Assembly (NCBI GenBank): GCA_035578175.1
Contig: JAQMRL010000003.1
Coordinates: forward strand, 102,784,969-102,848,968
Reading direction: 5' to 3'
Source: Catonia carolina
Lineage: Eukaryota; Arthropoda; Insecta; Hemiptera; Achilidae
DNA: 64,000 nucleotides
Shown here: positions 45,363 through 54,788 of the stretch, piece after piece
How positions within the stretch are numbered: the stretch's first letter is position 1
Layout of the letters: each line of letters begins with the position of its first letter
Notes under the pieces: model-generated
What the model was told of the DNA's origin: nothing
Seen by the model: the letters and a program-made list of their open reading frames with translations, nothing else
The model's database searches: none
Position numbers and translations under genes: made by a program

Positions 45363-46328
45363 TAGGGTGATTCAAAAAGAGCGCCGGTTTTGATATATCA
45401 AATTAAGAGATTTATTTTATTGAAAAACTGAAAATAAATACATCAACAAGTTCATCTTACCTTCCGATTTCATGTATGAAAAATGATGTCATGCATGTGT
45501 CCTCCTCTACTGCGCTGGCACGCATCAACTCTGTCCATGAAATTGGATATTACTGCACGACAAGTTTCGACTTCCATTTGCCCGATAACCCGTCGAATTT
45601 CCTCCTTCAAGTCGGCAGTTTATATACGGCTCCTTTAATACGGCAGTTCTGTTTATTAACAAAACCGTTTAAGTGGAAGTGCGCCTCATCACTGAAAATG
45701 ATTTTGTTTGCGAAGGTGTCATCATCCTGCCGTTTTCCCAATACCCAGTCAACAAACTGTCGTCTCTTCTGGTGGTCTGCCACTTTCAAATGTTGCGTCA
45801 ACTGAATTTTATACGGGTGATATTGGAGATCGTACCGAAGAATTCTCCGTACAGAAGAACATCGTAAACCCAATTGTTGAGAACGGCGACGTATTGATTT
45901 TGCTGGGCTAACAGCCACACTGGCATGAACCAACGCAACGTTCTGCTCAGTTCGGCCAGAACGACGACGTCCAGAATTTTTAAGGTCGACTGTTGAACCC
46001 GTCTCAAAAAACTTCATGAGCCTGCGAACTGTTGATTCATTCGGTGCTTCATTACGTCCTAGAGTACCGCGAAGTCGCCTGACAGTAGCCGCATAACTCT
46101 CTCCACTCTGGTAAAATGTTTTGACGATTAACACTCGTTGTGCAATAGTAAACTTCTCCATGGTTAGACACAGACTGCGAGAGTACTACACTGCGAACAA
46201 GAGAAACTACAACTGAATCGTCAATCGGAATGTTCTCCGAAATAGAAATGAGGTCTAACAATGTTGCCAACCGATAAACAAAAATTTACCAGCCGTTTAA
46301 AAACCGGCGCTCTTTTTGAATCACCCGT
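45363..46328 (-). mobile_element. Tc1/mariner-like element, deleted copy 2
   Basis: A 966-bp sister of 5944-6897 with the same ~29-bp inverted terminal repeats and flanking TA (45361-45362 and 46329-46330). Its deletion lies further 3' in the gene than in copy 1. At the junction (about 45614-45640) there is extra sequence, 'ggcagtttatatacggctcc', absent from the other copy and partly repeating the nearby 'cggcagtt'. This looks like filler from interrupted gap repair. Confidence 0.92.
45607..46161 (-). pseudogene. Mariner-like transposase, N-terminal half (copy 2)
   Basis: A 184-codon frame starting MEKFTIAQRVLIVKTFYQSG. It has the same two helix-turn-helix units as copy 1 (NESTVRRLMKFFETGSTVD; SIRRRSQQLGLRCSSVRRIL), then continues into the catalytic domain: HLKVADHQKRRQFVDWVLGK and IIFSDEAHFHLNGFVNKQNC. 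The aspartate in FSDEAHF is the expected first catalytic residue. After CRI the frame enters junction filler (KGAVYKLPT) and stops. The second and third catalytic residues are missing. The C-terminal remnant (EEIRRV to HDIIFHT) survives downstream in another frame at about 45475-45610. Confidence 0.9.
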
Positions 46329-46330
46329 TA

Positions 46331-47246
46331 GATATAGTTTTGTGGATGTCAAAATAGTTCATTTTGTGTAAATCCGCTCAAAGAGCTTTTACGAATTTTT
46401 TTTTAATTCTAAAAGTACTGGTTTTGTTTAGTACAAATTTTTGTTTACCTAAAGTTTTTTTGATTTTGTTTCATGAACTGATGTGATTTCCTCGTAAAAT
46501 ATTACACTATTATTTTTTAATTGCTAGTCTGTGCTATTTTACGATGCAGGTTATTTTCTTTTAGTTCTGTGTCATGAATATTTATAAGCGAAGATCCTTT
46601 TATGTTTTAAAATGAAATATATATGGCGTAAATATAGTTTACTTTGTAATAATGTAAAAGTTTAAAACTTTAATGCTCTCGAATGCATTTCTTGTTTTAA
46701 TAGTTTCAATATATAGTTTATAATCTATTGAATCTTGAAAAACATCGTTTATGTTGCTACGTCTAAAGATATTAATTTCAAACTTTTAATGCTGTGGTTA
46801 ACTTACTCAGTACACATAGATTCACAACGTAAGTTACTTGCACAGAGTTTCAAACATGTCAAACGTTCACATAAGTAAATTAGTAACCTGTGATGGCTCT
46901 GCATGTTAGATAACTCTATCAAAGACGTATTTAATCGCTCGTTTTCCTCTCGTCTTTATTAGTACACGGAATAATCATTTATATTTTGTAATCATCAATA
47001 AACAATGAAAAAATAAAAATCCATTTCATGTGACGACACGTCTCATGGCTGGTGGCAATTTTTAAAACGAGGGACAGTAGGTTCAATTTATTAAGACAGT
47101 ATTGTTTAAATATGGAACGTATGAAGTGGTTAAAGAGGGAACTTTTTGTTATTATTGTACTACATTCGTTATTGCTAGAAGTATTTTTTTCTCATAATTT
47201 TGTAAATTACCATACCAGCTGTATAAGGTAGTAATCGATTTATTAC
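46331..47246. other. Gene-free AT-rich stretch
   Basis: Nothing recognised. Confidence 0.45.
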
Positions 47247-47256
47247 AAGAATTTGT

Positions 47257-47438
47257 GCCGGCCGCATTGGCGTAGTTGGTAACGTGCTTGCCTCTCATCA
47301 TGCGGTCCTAGGTTCGAATCCCACTCAGGCTCGGCATATTTTCATACGTTACAAAAAATTATTTGATCCTCATATAGTTGCACCCCAACGTCGTCGCTAG
47401 TGATTTTGCTGTTGATGCGACGTTAAATAAATAAAAGA
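47257..47438 (+). mobile_element. SINE1 with 10-bp TSDs
   Basis: Complete head, body and tail ('gatgcgacgttaaataaat'). Flanked by AAGAATTTGT at 47247-47256 and 47439-47448. The clean duplication makes this the best copy for defining the element ends. Confidence 0.94.
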
Positions 47439-47538
47439 AAGAATTTGTAGTTACAATGTAAAATTTAGTTTAAATCGTTCTGAAAACTTTATTGTTATAG
47501 ACTAATGTAAAATACTTTATGCAAATATAAATATTTAT

Positions 47539-47720
47539 GCCGGCCGCATTGGCGTAGTTGGTAATGTGCTCGCCTCTCATCATGCGGTCGTGGGTTCGAA
47601 TCCTACTCAGGCACGGCATACTTTTATACGTTACAAAAATCATTTCGTCCTCCATTGTAAACAGTTACACTGCAACGTCGTCGCTTATGACCGTTGCAGT
47701 TGATGTGACGTTAAATAAAT
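47539..47720 (+). mobile_element. SINE1
   Basis: A second forward copy 100 bp downstream. A box TGGCGTAGTTGG, B box GGTTCGAATCC, tail 'gatgtgacgttaaataaatt'. A possible short TSD (ATAAATAT) is not clear. Confidence 0.92.
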
Positions 47721-48009
47721 TAATTTAAAAAAAATAAAGATAAATATACTTTTTATTAACGTAATTTATGTAACATTATACTGTAAATTATATAAATAAA
47801 AATAAATTAAAATTAGCAATAAAAACAGTTAAAAAATTTGTAGAGAAAATTTTTAATTTCAAACAGGGAAATTGTTTTAAAAAATCTAAATTCTCAGGGG
47901 AGAAAGTTATTATCTTTATAATTTGAAACAACTTTATTTTTGACCATGTTAATAATTTGTTATTTGGCCTATGGTAAGTTAATGGCATAACCATTAGTGA
48001 TTTCTGTGT

Positions 48010-48475
48010 CTACTCTTTAAGAGGAATCGAGTGACACTATTTTTGTTTCAAAATTGGGAATTTTATTTATTGACTTCCGGTTTTTGGCCACTTTCGGTCA
48101 AAACCGGTACTTCAAATCCAATGATTTTAGTATATACTCTTTACGAGGAATAGAATGACACTATTTTAGTTTCCAAATTCCGGATTTTATTTATTGACTT
48201 TCGGTTTTGGGCCACTTCCGGTTGATATCGGAACTTTAAACCCAGTCCAGGCCCACTAACGTTTTGTGTAAATTACGAATCCGAAAACCGTTTGTTGCTA
48301 TCTCTTGTAGTTTCTAATTTTGATTTCTTGATTTTCTGGTTTTGGGTTAGGTCCGGTCAAAACAGCGAATTAAAATCCAATTTAGACCTAGTAACTTTCT
48401 TTGTTGATTACGAATCAGAAACCATTTGTTGCTGTCCTGCAGTTTTTGATGTCTGGGTGTGACGGGCGGACTTAC
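48010..48475 (-). repeat. RB: ~130-bp tandem repeat, copy 2
   Basis: Reverse of 22381-22740. Three units (about 48049-48172, 48173-48313 and 48314-48446), each with 'ttgacttccggtttttggcc', 'ggtcaaaaccgg' and 'acttcaaatccaat' variants. The shared leader appears as 'gtgtgacgggcggactta' at about 48457-48474. Confidence 0.8.
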
Positions 48476-48479
48476 AAAG

Positions 48480-49139
48480 GAAAATGATCCATGACAATTT
48501 TAAAAATTGCCACTAAAAACTTCAAATTTAAAGTGATCCTATAAATGTCGGAAGGATAAAAATGTTGATGACTCTGCGACCTATATATACGTTGTATTGT
48601 TTCAAATTCTCATTTCTATCATTTACGGGAAACTGCAATGCAGCAGTACTAGGGCAGTATGGAAGTCCGAAACATTAGTGATACCATTATAATCGTGTTA
48701 TGCTCTTTTTTGTAACCTTTTGCGGTGATTGTTAGTGATTTTTAGTGAGAACAAAAAGCATTTTATGGCGTCACTGGTTCTTTTGTGTTAGAGTAGTGGC
48801 AAATCAATAACGAACCCCGATGTATTACTCGTAGCAGCTATTGAATTAACATGCCCCGTGGTAAACACATCGCTCTCCTCTTAATCATTGTTTCGACGGT
48901 ACCACGTTACATACACATATTAGGTATTAACAATCAGCTCCATGTATAGCCGTTGTTTAAATTCTAAAATATAATACCCTACCCCTCTTCTTCTTCCTTC
49001 TCCACTCCTATTTATCCTGCATTATTTTTTTAAACCTAACGATAAAAATAGATTGTTAATTTTAGGCACTTTTCATCATTCACGTATGTAAATTGAACTT
49101 TTAAAAAAGGAGGTATATAAATATTAAGCGTATTTTACA
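48480..49139. other. Gene-free stretch
   Basis: No supported gene or repeat. Confidence 0.4.
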
Positions 49140-49480
49140 GCCGTAGTGGCCATTTTCCGCATCCCATCCTCCAAACTGCCTTATCCCGCCACGTCTGGTC
49201 CTCCGTCCCTCTGACTCGCATCGCCTCCTTTATCTCCCTATTCCACGTTTTCTGAGGTCATCCTCTACGTCTTCAATTCGAGTGCTGCCACTCCCAAACT
49301 GTTCTCGAAAACCTCTCCTCCGCCATACGCCGCATATGCCCGCACCACAATAACTGTCTCAACGATACCCGAGCTGTTATTGGAATCCCGACTTCTACCA
49401 ACTCTCTAAAAGTCTGATTTCTCATACGATCCAACTAAGTAAGCTTACAGTACCGTCTCCAAAACATCATCTCTGTTCCA
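49140..49480 (-). pseudogene. LINE C-terminal fragment, GC-richer family
   Basis: The minus strand reads NQTFRELVEVGIPITARVSL, QLLWCGHMRRMAEERF, then TWNREIKEAMRVRGTEDQTW and WRMGCGKWPLRL. This is the 'WxGHxxRM...RPxKxW' tail of an RTE-like LINE. One in-frame stop and a shift lie near 49250. Composition is GC-richer than the surroundings. No catalytic box. Confidence 0.75.
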
Positions 49481-49504
49481 AGCAATTTTTTTTTTTTAGT
49501 TTAT

Positions 49505-49845
49505 TTCAGTCTTTAGCGGATCGTTTGATTTTTTTTCTTCTATCCCATATCTTCTTTATATTCTCAGATCTGGCCCTCCTCTGCTCGTCAGTTAAATTAT
49601 ATTTTTGAATTTTCTGGTTATTAATGGCAATTAAATTTTTGTTTGGGTCCTAGAATATCGGTCCATCTTCTCGTCTTAGTATAATGTTGAACGTTATCCT
49701 TAGGATGGTAAGATCGTTGTTTATCTCCTGTAGTCAGCCATTCTATGATTTGTAATGCATGAGCTGATTGAGGAGTTTCTTGACGAGCCTTGTTTCTTGC
49801 ATCCTGATTAAGTGGCTGAAGAATGACAATCGTTTTTTCTCGTTG
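49505..49845 (-). pseudogene. LINE B-like C-terminal fragment
   Basis: The minus strand reads FFSHLIRMQETRLVKKLLN, then (with stops) NLIAINNQKIQKYNLTDEQR and RARSENIKKIWDRRKKIKR. A different LINE family from its immediate neighbour at 49140-49480 but in the same orientation. Confidence 0.7.
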
Positions 49846-51639
49846 CGTCTGTTATGTTAGCATTATTAGTATGTTCGACGAACTTTTATAATAAGTATGC
49901 TTTATTTTTGTTGATACCTGCTATTTACTGCGAGCAAAAATAAATTTTTCTCTGCTGGTAAAAACCATAAGCCTAAGTGGAAACTTGGAAACATATTTTG
50001 TGGAATTCTCATTGTATAATTATTTTGAATTTTCACGGAAAAATGAAAAGAAGGGCAAATTGCTTTTATATTTTTTTAATTCGGACATTCTGTTTCTTGA
50101 CGCGGTATCGTAATAATAAGATTGCGCTTTTTAGACTGGCTCTAAATAAATTGTAAATTGTTGTAAAGGTTACCAACGTTCTAAAAGGACATGGCACATG
50201 AAGAAGAAATTTCTAAAATCTGTGCTAGTTACATTTACTTTAAGAAGAACTTGTACACCTGTACTACCTGGATAACAATGAGATATTACAGGAAAATGTA
50301 TTTTGATATTTGAGCCTCCATTTAGACAGTAGACTGATTTGGGAATATCATAAATGAAACAAAACGTTTGATAGACTACTACACCTCAACGAACTAAAGA
50401 CTGCCGATAAGATCTAGCCAATAACAGCCAAGGCCGGATGTGAGATTGCCCCTTCGCTAAGTCACACTCTGTTCCACCGAACTCCAGCTGACTTTTTGTT
50501 AGGGTGTCATCCATAGTGGGAACACAACGTGACAACGCAGGATACGATAAACGAAAGTCAATTGGCTCTGTGCTTTGATCTAGATCACTGTGCTCCACCT
50601 TCATCTGCAGTCTCTAGTTCGTTAAAGTATAAATACTAAGTTAATAAGTTTTTGAATCGTGTTTGTGTGTTAAATTTCTTGTACGATAAGTTTCAACATT
50701 TTCTATTCCCAGTGCTGTTCGAAGTACTTTTTTTAAATTTTTATTTTGTTTCTATTTGTGAATAAGTTAATTTCAATTCATTGACAATACTGAATTTTCT
50801 TTCCATGTTCAAAATTCATATAAATTTTTAGTTTACAATAAAATAATAACAATATTTTAAAGATTTTTCTATGTTGACGGACGAGAAAGGTTCAAATAAA
50901 GTTTGTTCATCATGCTTTAGTTGATTTGATATCGGATGAGACTTGTACTCACATAAGACGCTCCTCGACCTCAATATTCTGCTTACTAGTGTTCCATGAA
51001 CAGCAGCGGTAGACAGTTCATAAAGTGAGAGGGAAGAGGTAGGGACCTAAGTTTGTCTGGATGAAGAAAATTGCTGTGACTTAGCTTCACCTACCATACG
51101 TCCATTTTCTTCTTAAGTGCCAAACTGACTATAAGACGTCAACGTGTGCTTTTCAACGTCGTTTCTAGTGCCGGAGTTGAAGGCAAGTTAAACATTTTAG
51201 ATATATATCGTACTACGGTTTCATCGTTTCCTAAAATATGGAAAGCTTTCTTCAAACAAACGTTATCTTTACTCGTTCCTTTATTTACACAAGTATTATT
51301 CCGACTAAGCTCGGTAAATAGTTAATTAAATGAGGAAATTGGGGCGTTAATTTCTGGTTATATTTTTAATAAAGTTCAGTTTGTATTTAAAATCTAAACG
51401 AAGGTATTATCTACGGTTTTTCATTCCTTAACATTTTTCAGATATTTTAGAGGAAAATAAATTAATTATAATTAACTGTATATAAACTTAAACAATTATT
51501 CTTACTTGATCTCTAATTTTTATCACGTATTTGGAAACATTTTTTATGATTAAGAAAAGTCGTATCAACTGGACGGTCATTTGCGATTACATTGTGTTAC
51601 GGGATTTTTCGTAGCACGGTGTGAATATTTTTGTGATCC
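49846..51639. other. Gene-free stretch
   Basis: No supported gene. It contains the short inverted-repeat unit at 50388-50623. 50880-51190 is moderately GC-rich without a recognisable frame. Confidence 0.4.
50388..50623. repeat. 236-bp unit with 17-bp inverted ends
   Basis: Left end AACGAACTAAAGACTGC (50388-50404). The right end (50607-50623) is its reverse complement with one mismatch. The interior is GC-richer than the flanks. No clear TSD. May be a MITE or a foldable exon-like unit. Confidence 0.55.
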
Positions 51640-51712
51640 TTAACAGGAATTGACCCCGGAACCACATCTTTTTATTCGAGAGAGTTAACCGACTAAACAA
51701 CCGAGGGAAATT
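51640..51712 (-). repeat. tRNA-like SINE head
   Basis: The minus strand has A-box-like 'tgtttagtcggttaactc' and B-box-like 'ggttccggggtcaattcc', similar to 40027-40110. No TSD found. Confidence 0.5.
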
Positions 51713-51773
51713 ATTATTTTTAACCAAATTTCATTACACGAAGGTATATAGTCATCGTATGTAACACTGTACA

Positions 51774-52060
51774 CTCAGATGGCGTAGTGGTCTGCGCAAC
51801 TGGCTTCTGTGTCAATGGTCTCAGGTTCGATTTCCAGTTAGGTCTGCCATTTTCCATGATTCATTTTCATCCATTTTCCTTCGTTATCTGCATGTACTGT
51901 TTTCGTCTTAATTGAGAAAATTAACCAGTGCAACCCCAAGTTAGTGATTTTTATTTCATTTCCATTCCACCACATTTCTAATCTCCTTTGAGGATTCGTG
52001 GTGGGTGTGGGTGTCACCATGTTCGTATCTCTGGATTTGTGTAATTAATTAATTTTTACT
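51774..52060 (+). mobile_element. SINE3, tRNA-derived
   Basis: The head has an A box (TGGCGTAGTGGTCTGCGC) and a B box (GGTTCGATTTCC). The body and tail ('tctaatctcctttgaggatt', 'gtgggtgtgggtgtcac', 'tctctggatttgtgtaatta') match the fragment at 17270-17440. It runs straight into RA at about 52065. Confidence 0.82.
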
Positions 52061-52064
52061 TCCT

Positions 52065-52860
52065 CTTGCCTATATATATGAATATATAGGAAAAAAATAG
52101 TTTTCATGACGATTTTTGAAATCCAGTTTTTCACGTTTTCTACACGTTTCAGAGATCTACACGTTTTCAGACCCCTGAACCAAAAAACATGTTTTTAGCG
52201 ATTTGTCTGTGTGTGTGTCCGTGTGTCTGTGTAGGTGTGAACAAAATATCTCAAGAATGGAAAATCGTACGAACTTGAAACTTAAAACGTAATTTAGGTA
52301 TTACTAGCGGATCCGATACGAACATTTTCATCAAAATCGGTCAACCGGAAGTAGTAGGTTATTCGTGTCATTTTTCACTTTTTTGCAATTTTCTCAAAAA
52401 CGGCTCCTCCGAGTTTTTTAAAAATTGCCTCATTTACTAAATTTTTATGCTCTATAAGATAGGGTAAGCGCCATGTATGCTGAAAATCTTGGGGAGGCTG
52501 TTTTCTCGTAATTTGTTTTCTAAGATTGCGGCTTTATTATGTATTTTAGCGCAAAATGTAATAATAAAAGTTGTAGATAATTTAAAATTCTACAACTTAT
52601 TATTAAAGATTATAGAGCCAATTTAGCGTCAAATTTATAGAGCCTAGTTTAGCATGAAAAAGTGATTTTCCGTATTTTTAAGCCAAACTAAGGTTGATTT
52701 ACATTATCCATCATTCACACATGATTAAAATAACGTTATGTTTTTTGAGGTTAGTTTTTTTTCTTATGTTTTATTATTAACGTTAGGTTATATTGTTTAT
52801 TATTTAAATTGGCAAGAGAAAGTCGTGTGAGTGTTTCACACCTAATTTTTAATGAACGCG
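52065..52860 (+). repeat. Dispersed repeat RA, most complete copy
   Basis: Contains both the proximal block ('tcatcaaaatcggtcaaccg', 'tctcaaaaacggctcct', 'gctctataagataggg') and the distal block ('cacacatgattaaaataacg', 'ttaacgttaggttatattgt', 'attggcaagagaaagtcgtg', 'gtgtttcacacc'). It shows that the separate RA pieces elsewhere are one ~800-bp unit. No coding frame is shared across copies. Confidence 0.8.
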
Positions 52861-53513
52861 AGTGTATAATTTCTTAATGGATGTGTATACATTCTGAATT
52901 TATGTTGAGGTCACGATGTATAACAGAATTTTACGTAGCAAGTAATACAGAGGTTAAACATAAAAATTTGTTGGGAAAGGTTGTATCCTGTTTACATTTG
53001 GTTTGTTCGCCCAACCGTAGATCAAAGCTCTACACAGTCATATCAGCCGTAGTAGGTAGCTATAATAATTTAATTTTTTCAAAGGTAAGTGATATACTGC
53101 GAAGTAGAGAGTACAAAATCTTTAATGTTTAGTTTAGCGAAATTTTTTTGTTGCTTGTGGGGTTGGTTATATGTCAATTCTCTGAACAATGTAAGGCCTT
53201 AGATTTAACTGTCTATTTGAGGGATGGGGTTTTTGTCATTGTGATAAAAACCAGTTGGCAAGTTTTCCGGCGAAATTTAAACGTTATGTAATGTGATTTT
53301 TTTTATTCAATTTAATTTTCCATTGTGAAAATTTAAATTTAGATAATGTTGCTGAACTATCGTTACATTGTAGTATTCATTATTGTTGGTTGTAGTAGCT
53401 GTATCGCCGTGTAAGTTTACGTAAAATAACCCGAACAGTCGGGAAATCAGGTAAAATTTAAACATAATCTTAAGAACTGTTTTATTTTGGTAAATATTGT
53501 ATTCTTATAGACT
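52861..53513. other. Gene-free stretch
   Basis: No supported gene. An 83-codon plus frame at 52881-53132 shows no family motif. Confidence 0.4.
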
Positions 53514-53744
53514 GTCGAAATTAGTGGCGTAGATAAAAGCTTTGTTCGGGGGATGTCGGGTTTGGTGTAACGTACGTACTAATACGTTTTTTTAGTGCTT
53601 AAAAAATTAAAACCGTTCTCTTTTTCAAGGAAAATTTCAACTTAAAATTTTTACTCCGTTTGTTCCCTACGTATAGGGCCAATTTTAAACCACGTGAGGT
53701 GACTTTATATATTTCTGGAAGCTTCTTTTGCAGCATTCATTCTC

Positions 53745-54010
53745 AGTATTCGCTGACTGTAAGCTTTTCTCCTTTCTTCTGGCCACCTAGTGTTCTGTTT
53801 TGGCTCTTCATATAAGCCCTTAAAGTCCATAATTAATTGTCTTAATTTGATTTAGTTCATTAAGTTTTCTCAGTTGTTTATTCCAGTTTTTTTAATATCC
53901 TTTCTGACTTCTTTAAACCATTCATCCGACACCGTAGGTGTATACTGTTTAGTGTCAAAAACATTTAGTTTGTGAACCAGTTGTCATCCATTCCCTTTCG
54001 GACCTAATCG
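53745..54010 (-). pseudogene. LINE B-like tail fragment inside hAT-1
   Basis: The minus strand reads VSDEWFKEVRKDIKKTGINN, then LIMDFKGLYEEPKQNTRWPE and ERRKAYSQRI. This is the last part of a LINE B-type C-terminus (W.KEV..DI, then SERM-like end) with several stops. Confidence 0.62.
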
Positions 54011-54183
54011 ACCATCCCGGGCAAGATTATTTTTTATTTTTAATCGCTTCAAACTTACTTGGTTTTAAACGCCCCTTCCACTCAGTATACAATGGTGAGT
54101 GTTTTTATAGATGCCTTAAAAAGCCAAGCGCAGCCGAACCCAAACGACCTTAAAACAAGGGGTGATTTTACAATGATCTAAAC

Positions 54184-54624
54184 CAGAGGTTCCCAAACTG
54201 TGTGCCGCGGCACACTGGTGTGCCGCGAGGCCGGCCAAGTGTGCCGCGAACTCAAGGAAAATAAATTAAATTTAAACGGTCCAACAAAGTAATGCCTAGC
54301 CGATGACTAAGAAATAACTTTTATGACGCCGGCATTTCAAAATCAGTTCACCGCTATGATAAGTTTCTTAATTTGTTTGGTGATTATGTAGAAAAATAGC
54401 ATTTTAGTTGCACTTTCAAATGTATATAATAAATTTTTTTTCTTGTACTTAGTTTTTATTTATATCAAAACGTGACAGACTTTCTGGACTGCCCTCGTAT
54501 TATATAAGTACGTTTATATCAAGTACTTTAGCTTAATCAATGGCATAAAGTAATAGGTGTGCCGCGGCTATTGGCCGTTTTTTTTTGTAGTGTGCCGCGA
54601 GAAAAAAAAGTTTGGGAAACACTG
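54184..54624. mobile_element. hAT MITE with perfect 8-bp TSDs, nested in hAT-1
   Basis: A 441-bp element starting CAGAGGTTCCCAAACT and ending AGTTTGGGAAACACTG, its reverse complement with one mismatch. Exact 8-bp duplications ATCTAAAC at 54176-54183 and 54625-54632. Subterminal regions carry repeated GTGCCGCG motifs on both sides, probably transposase-binding sites. No coding capacity. Confidence 0.93.
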
Positions 54625-54788
54625 ATCTAAACTTTAAATTATTTTAGTTAATTATTTAATTTAACTTGGTGGATTTCCTGCTATTGGTAAAAATTACTTA
54701 TCTTTACAATATTTTTTTCTGGTTTTACATTTCGGTTGGTAACTGGACACCCTGGGCGCCCTCCCTTGTCTACGCCACTGGTCCAAAT

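Larger units (their letters stand above)
53522..54780. mobile_element. hAT-type element (hAT-1), non-autonomous, carrying nested insertions
   Basis: Left end TAGTGGCGTAGATAA, right end complement of CAGTGGCGTAGACAA. An 8-bp target duplication flanks it: GTCGAAAT (53514-53521) and GTCCAAAT (54781-54788), one mismatch. Ends of the CAGTGGCGTA type and 8-bp TSDs are typical of hAT transposons. No transposase frame was found. The element contains a LINE remnant (53745-54010) and a second hAT MITE (54184-54624). Confidence 0.82.
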
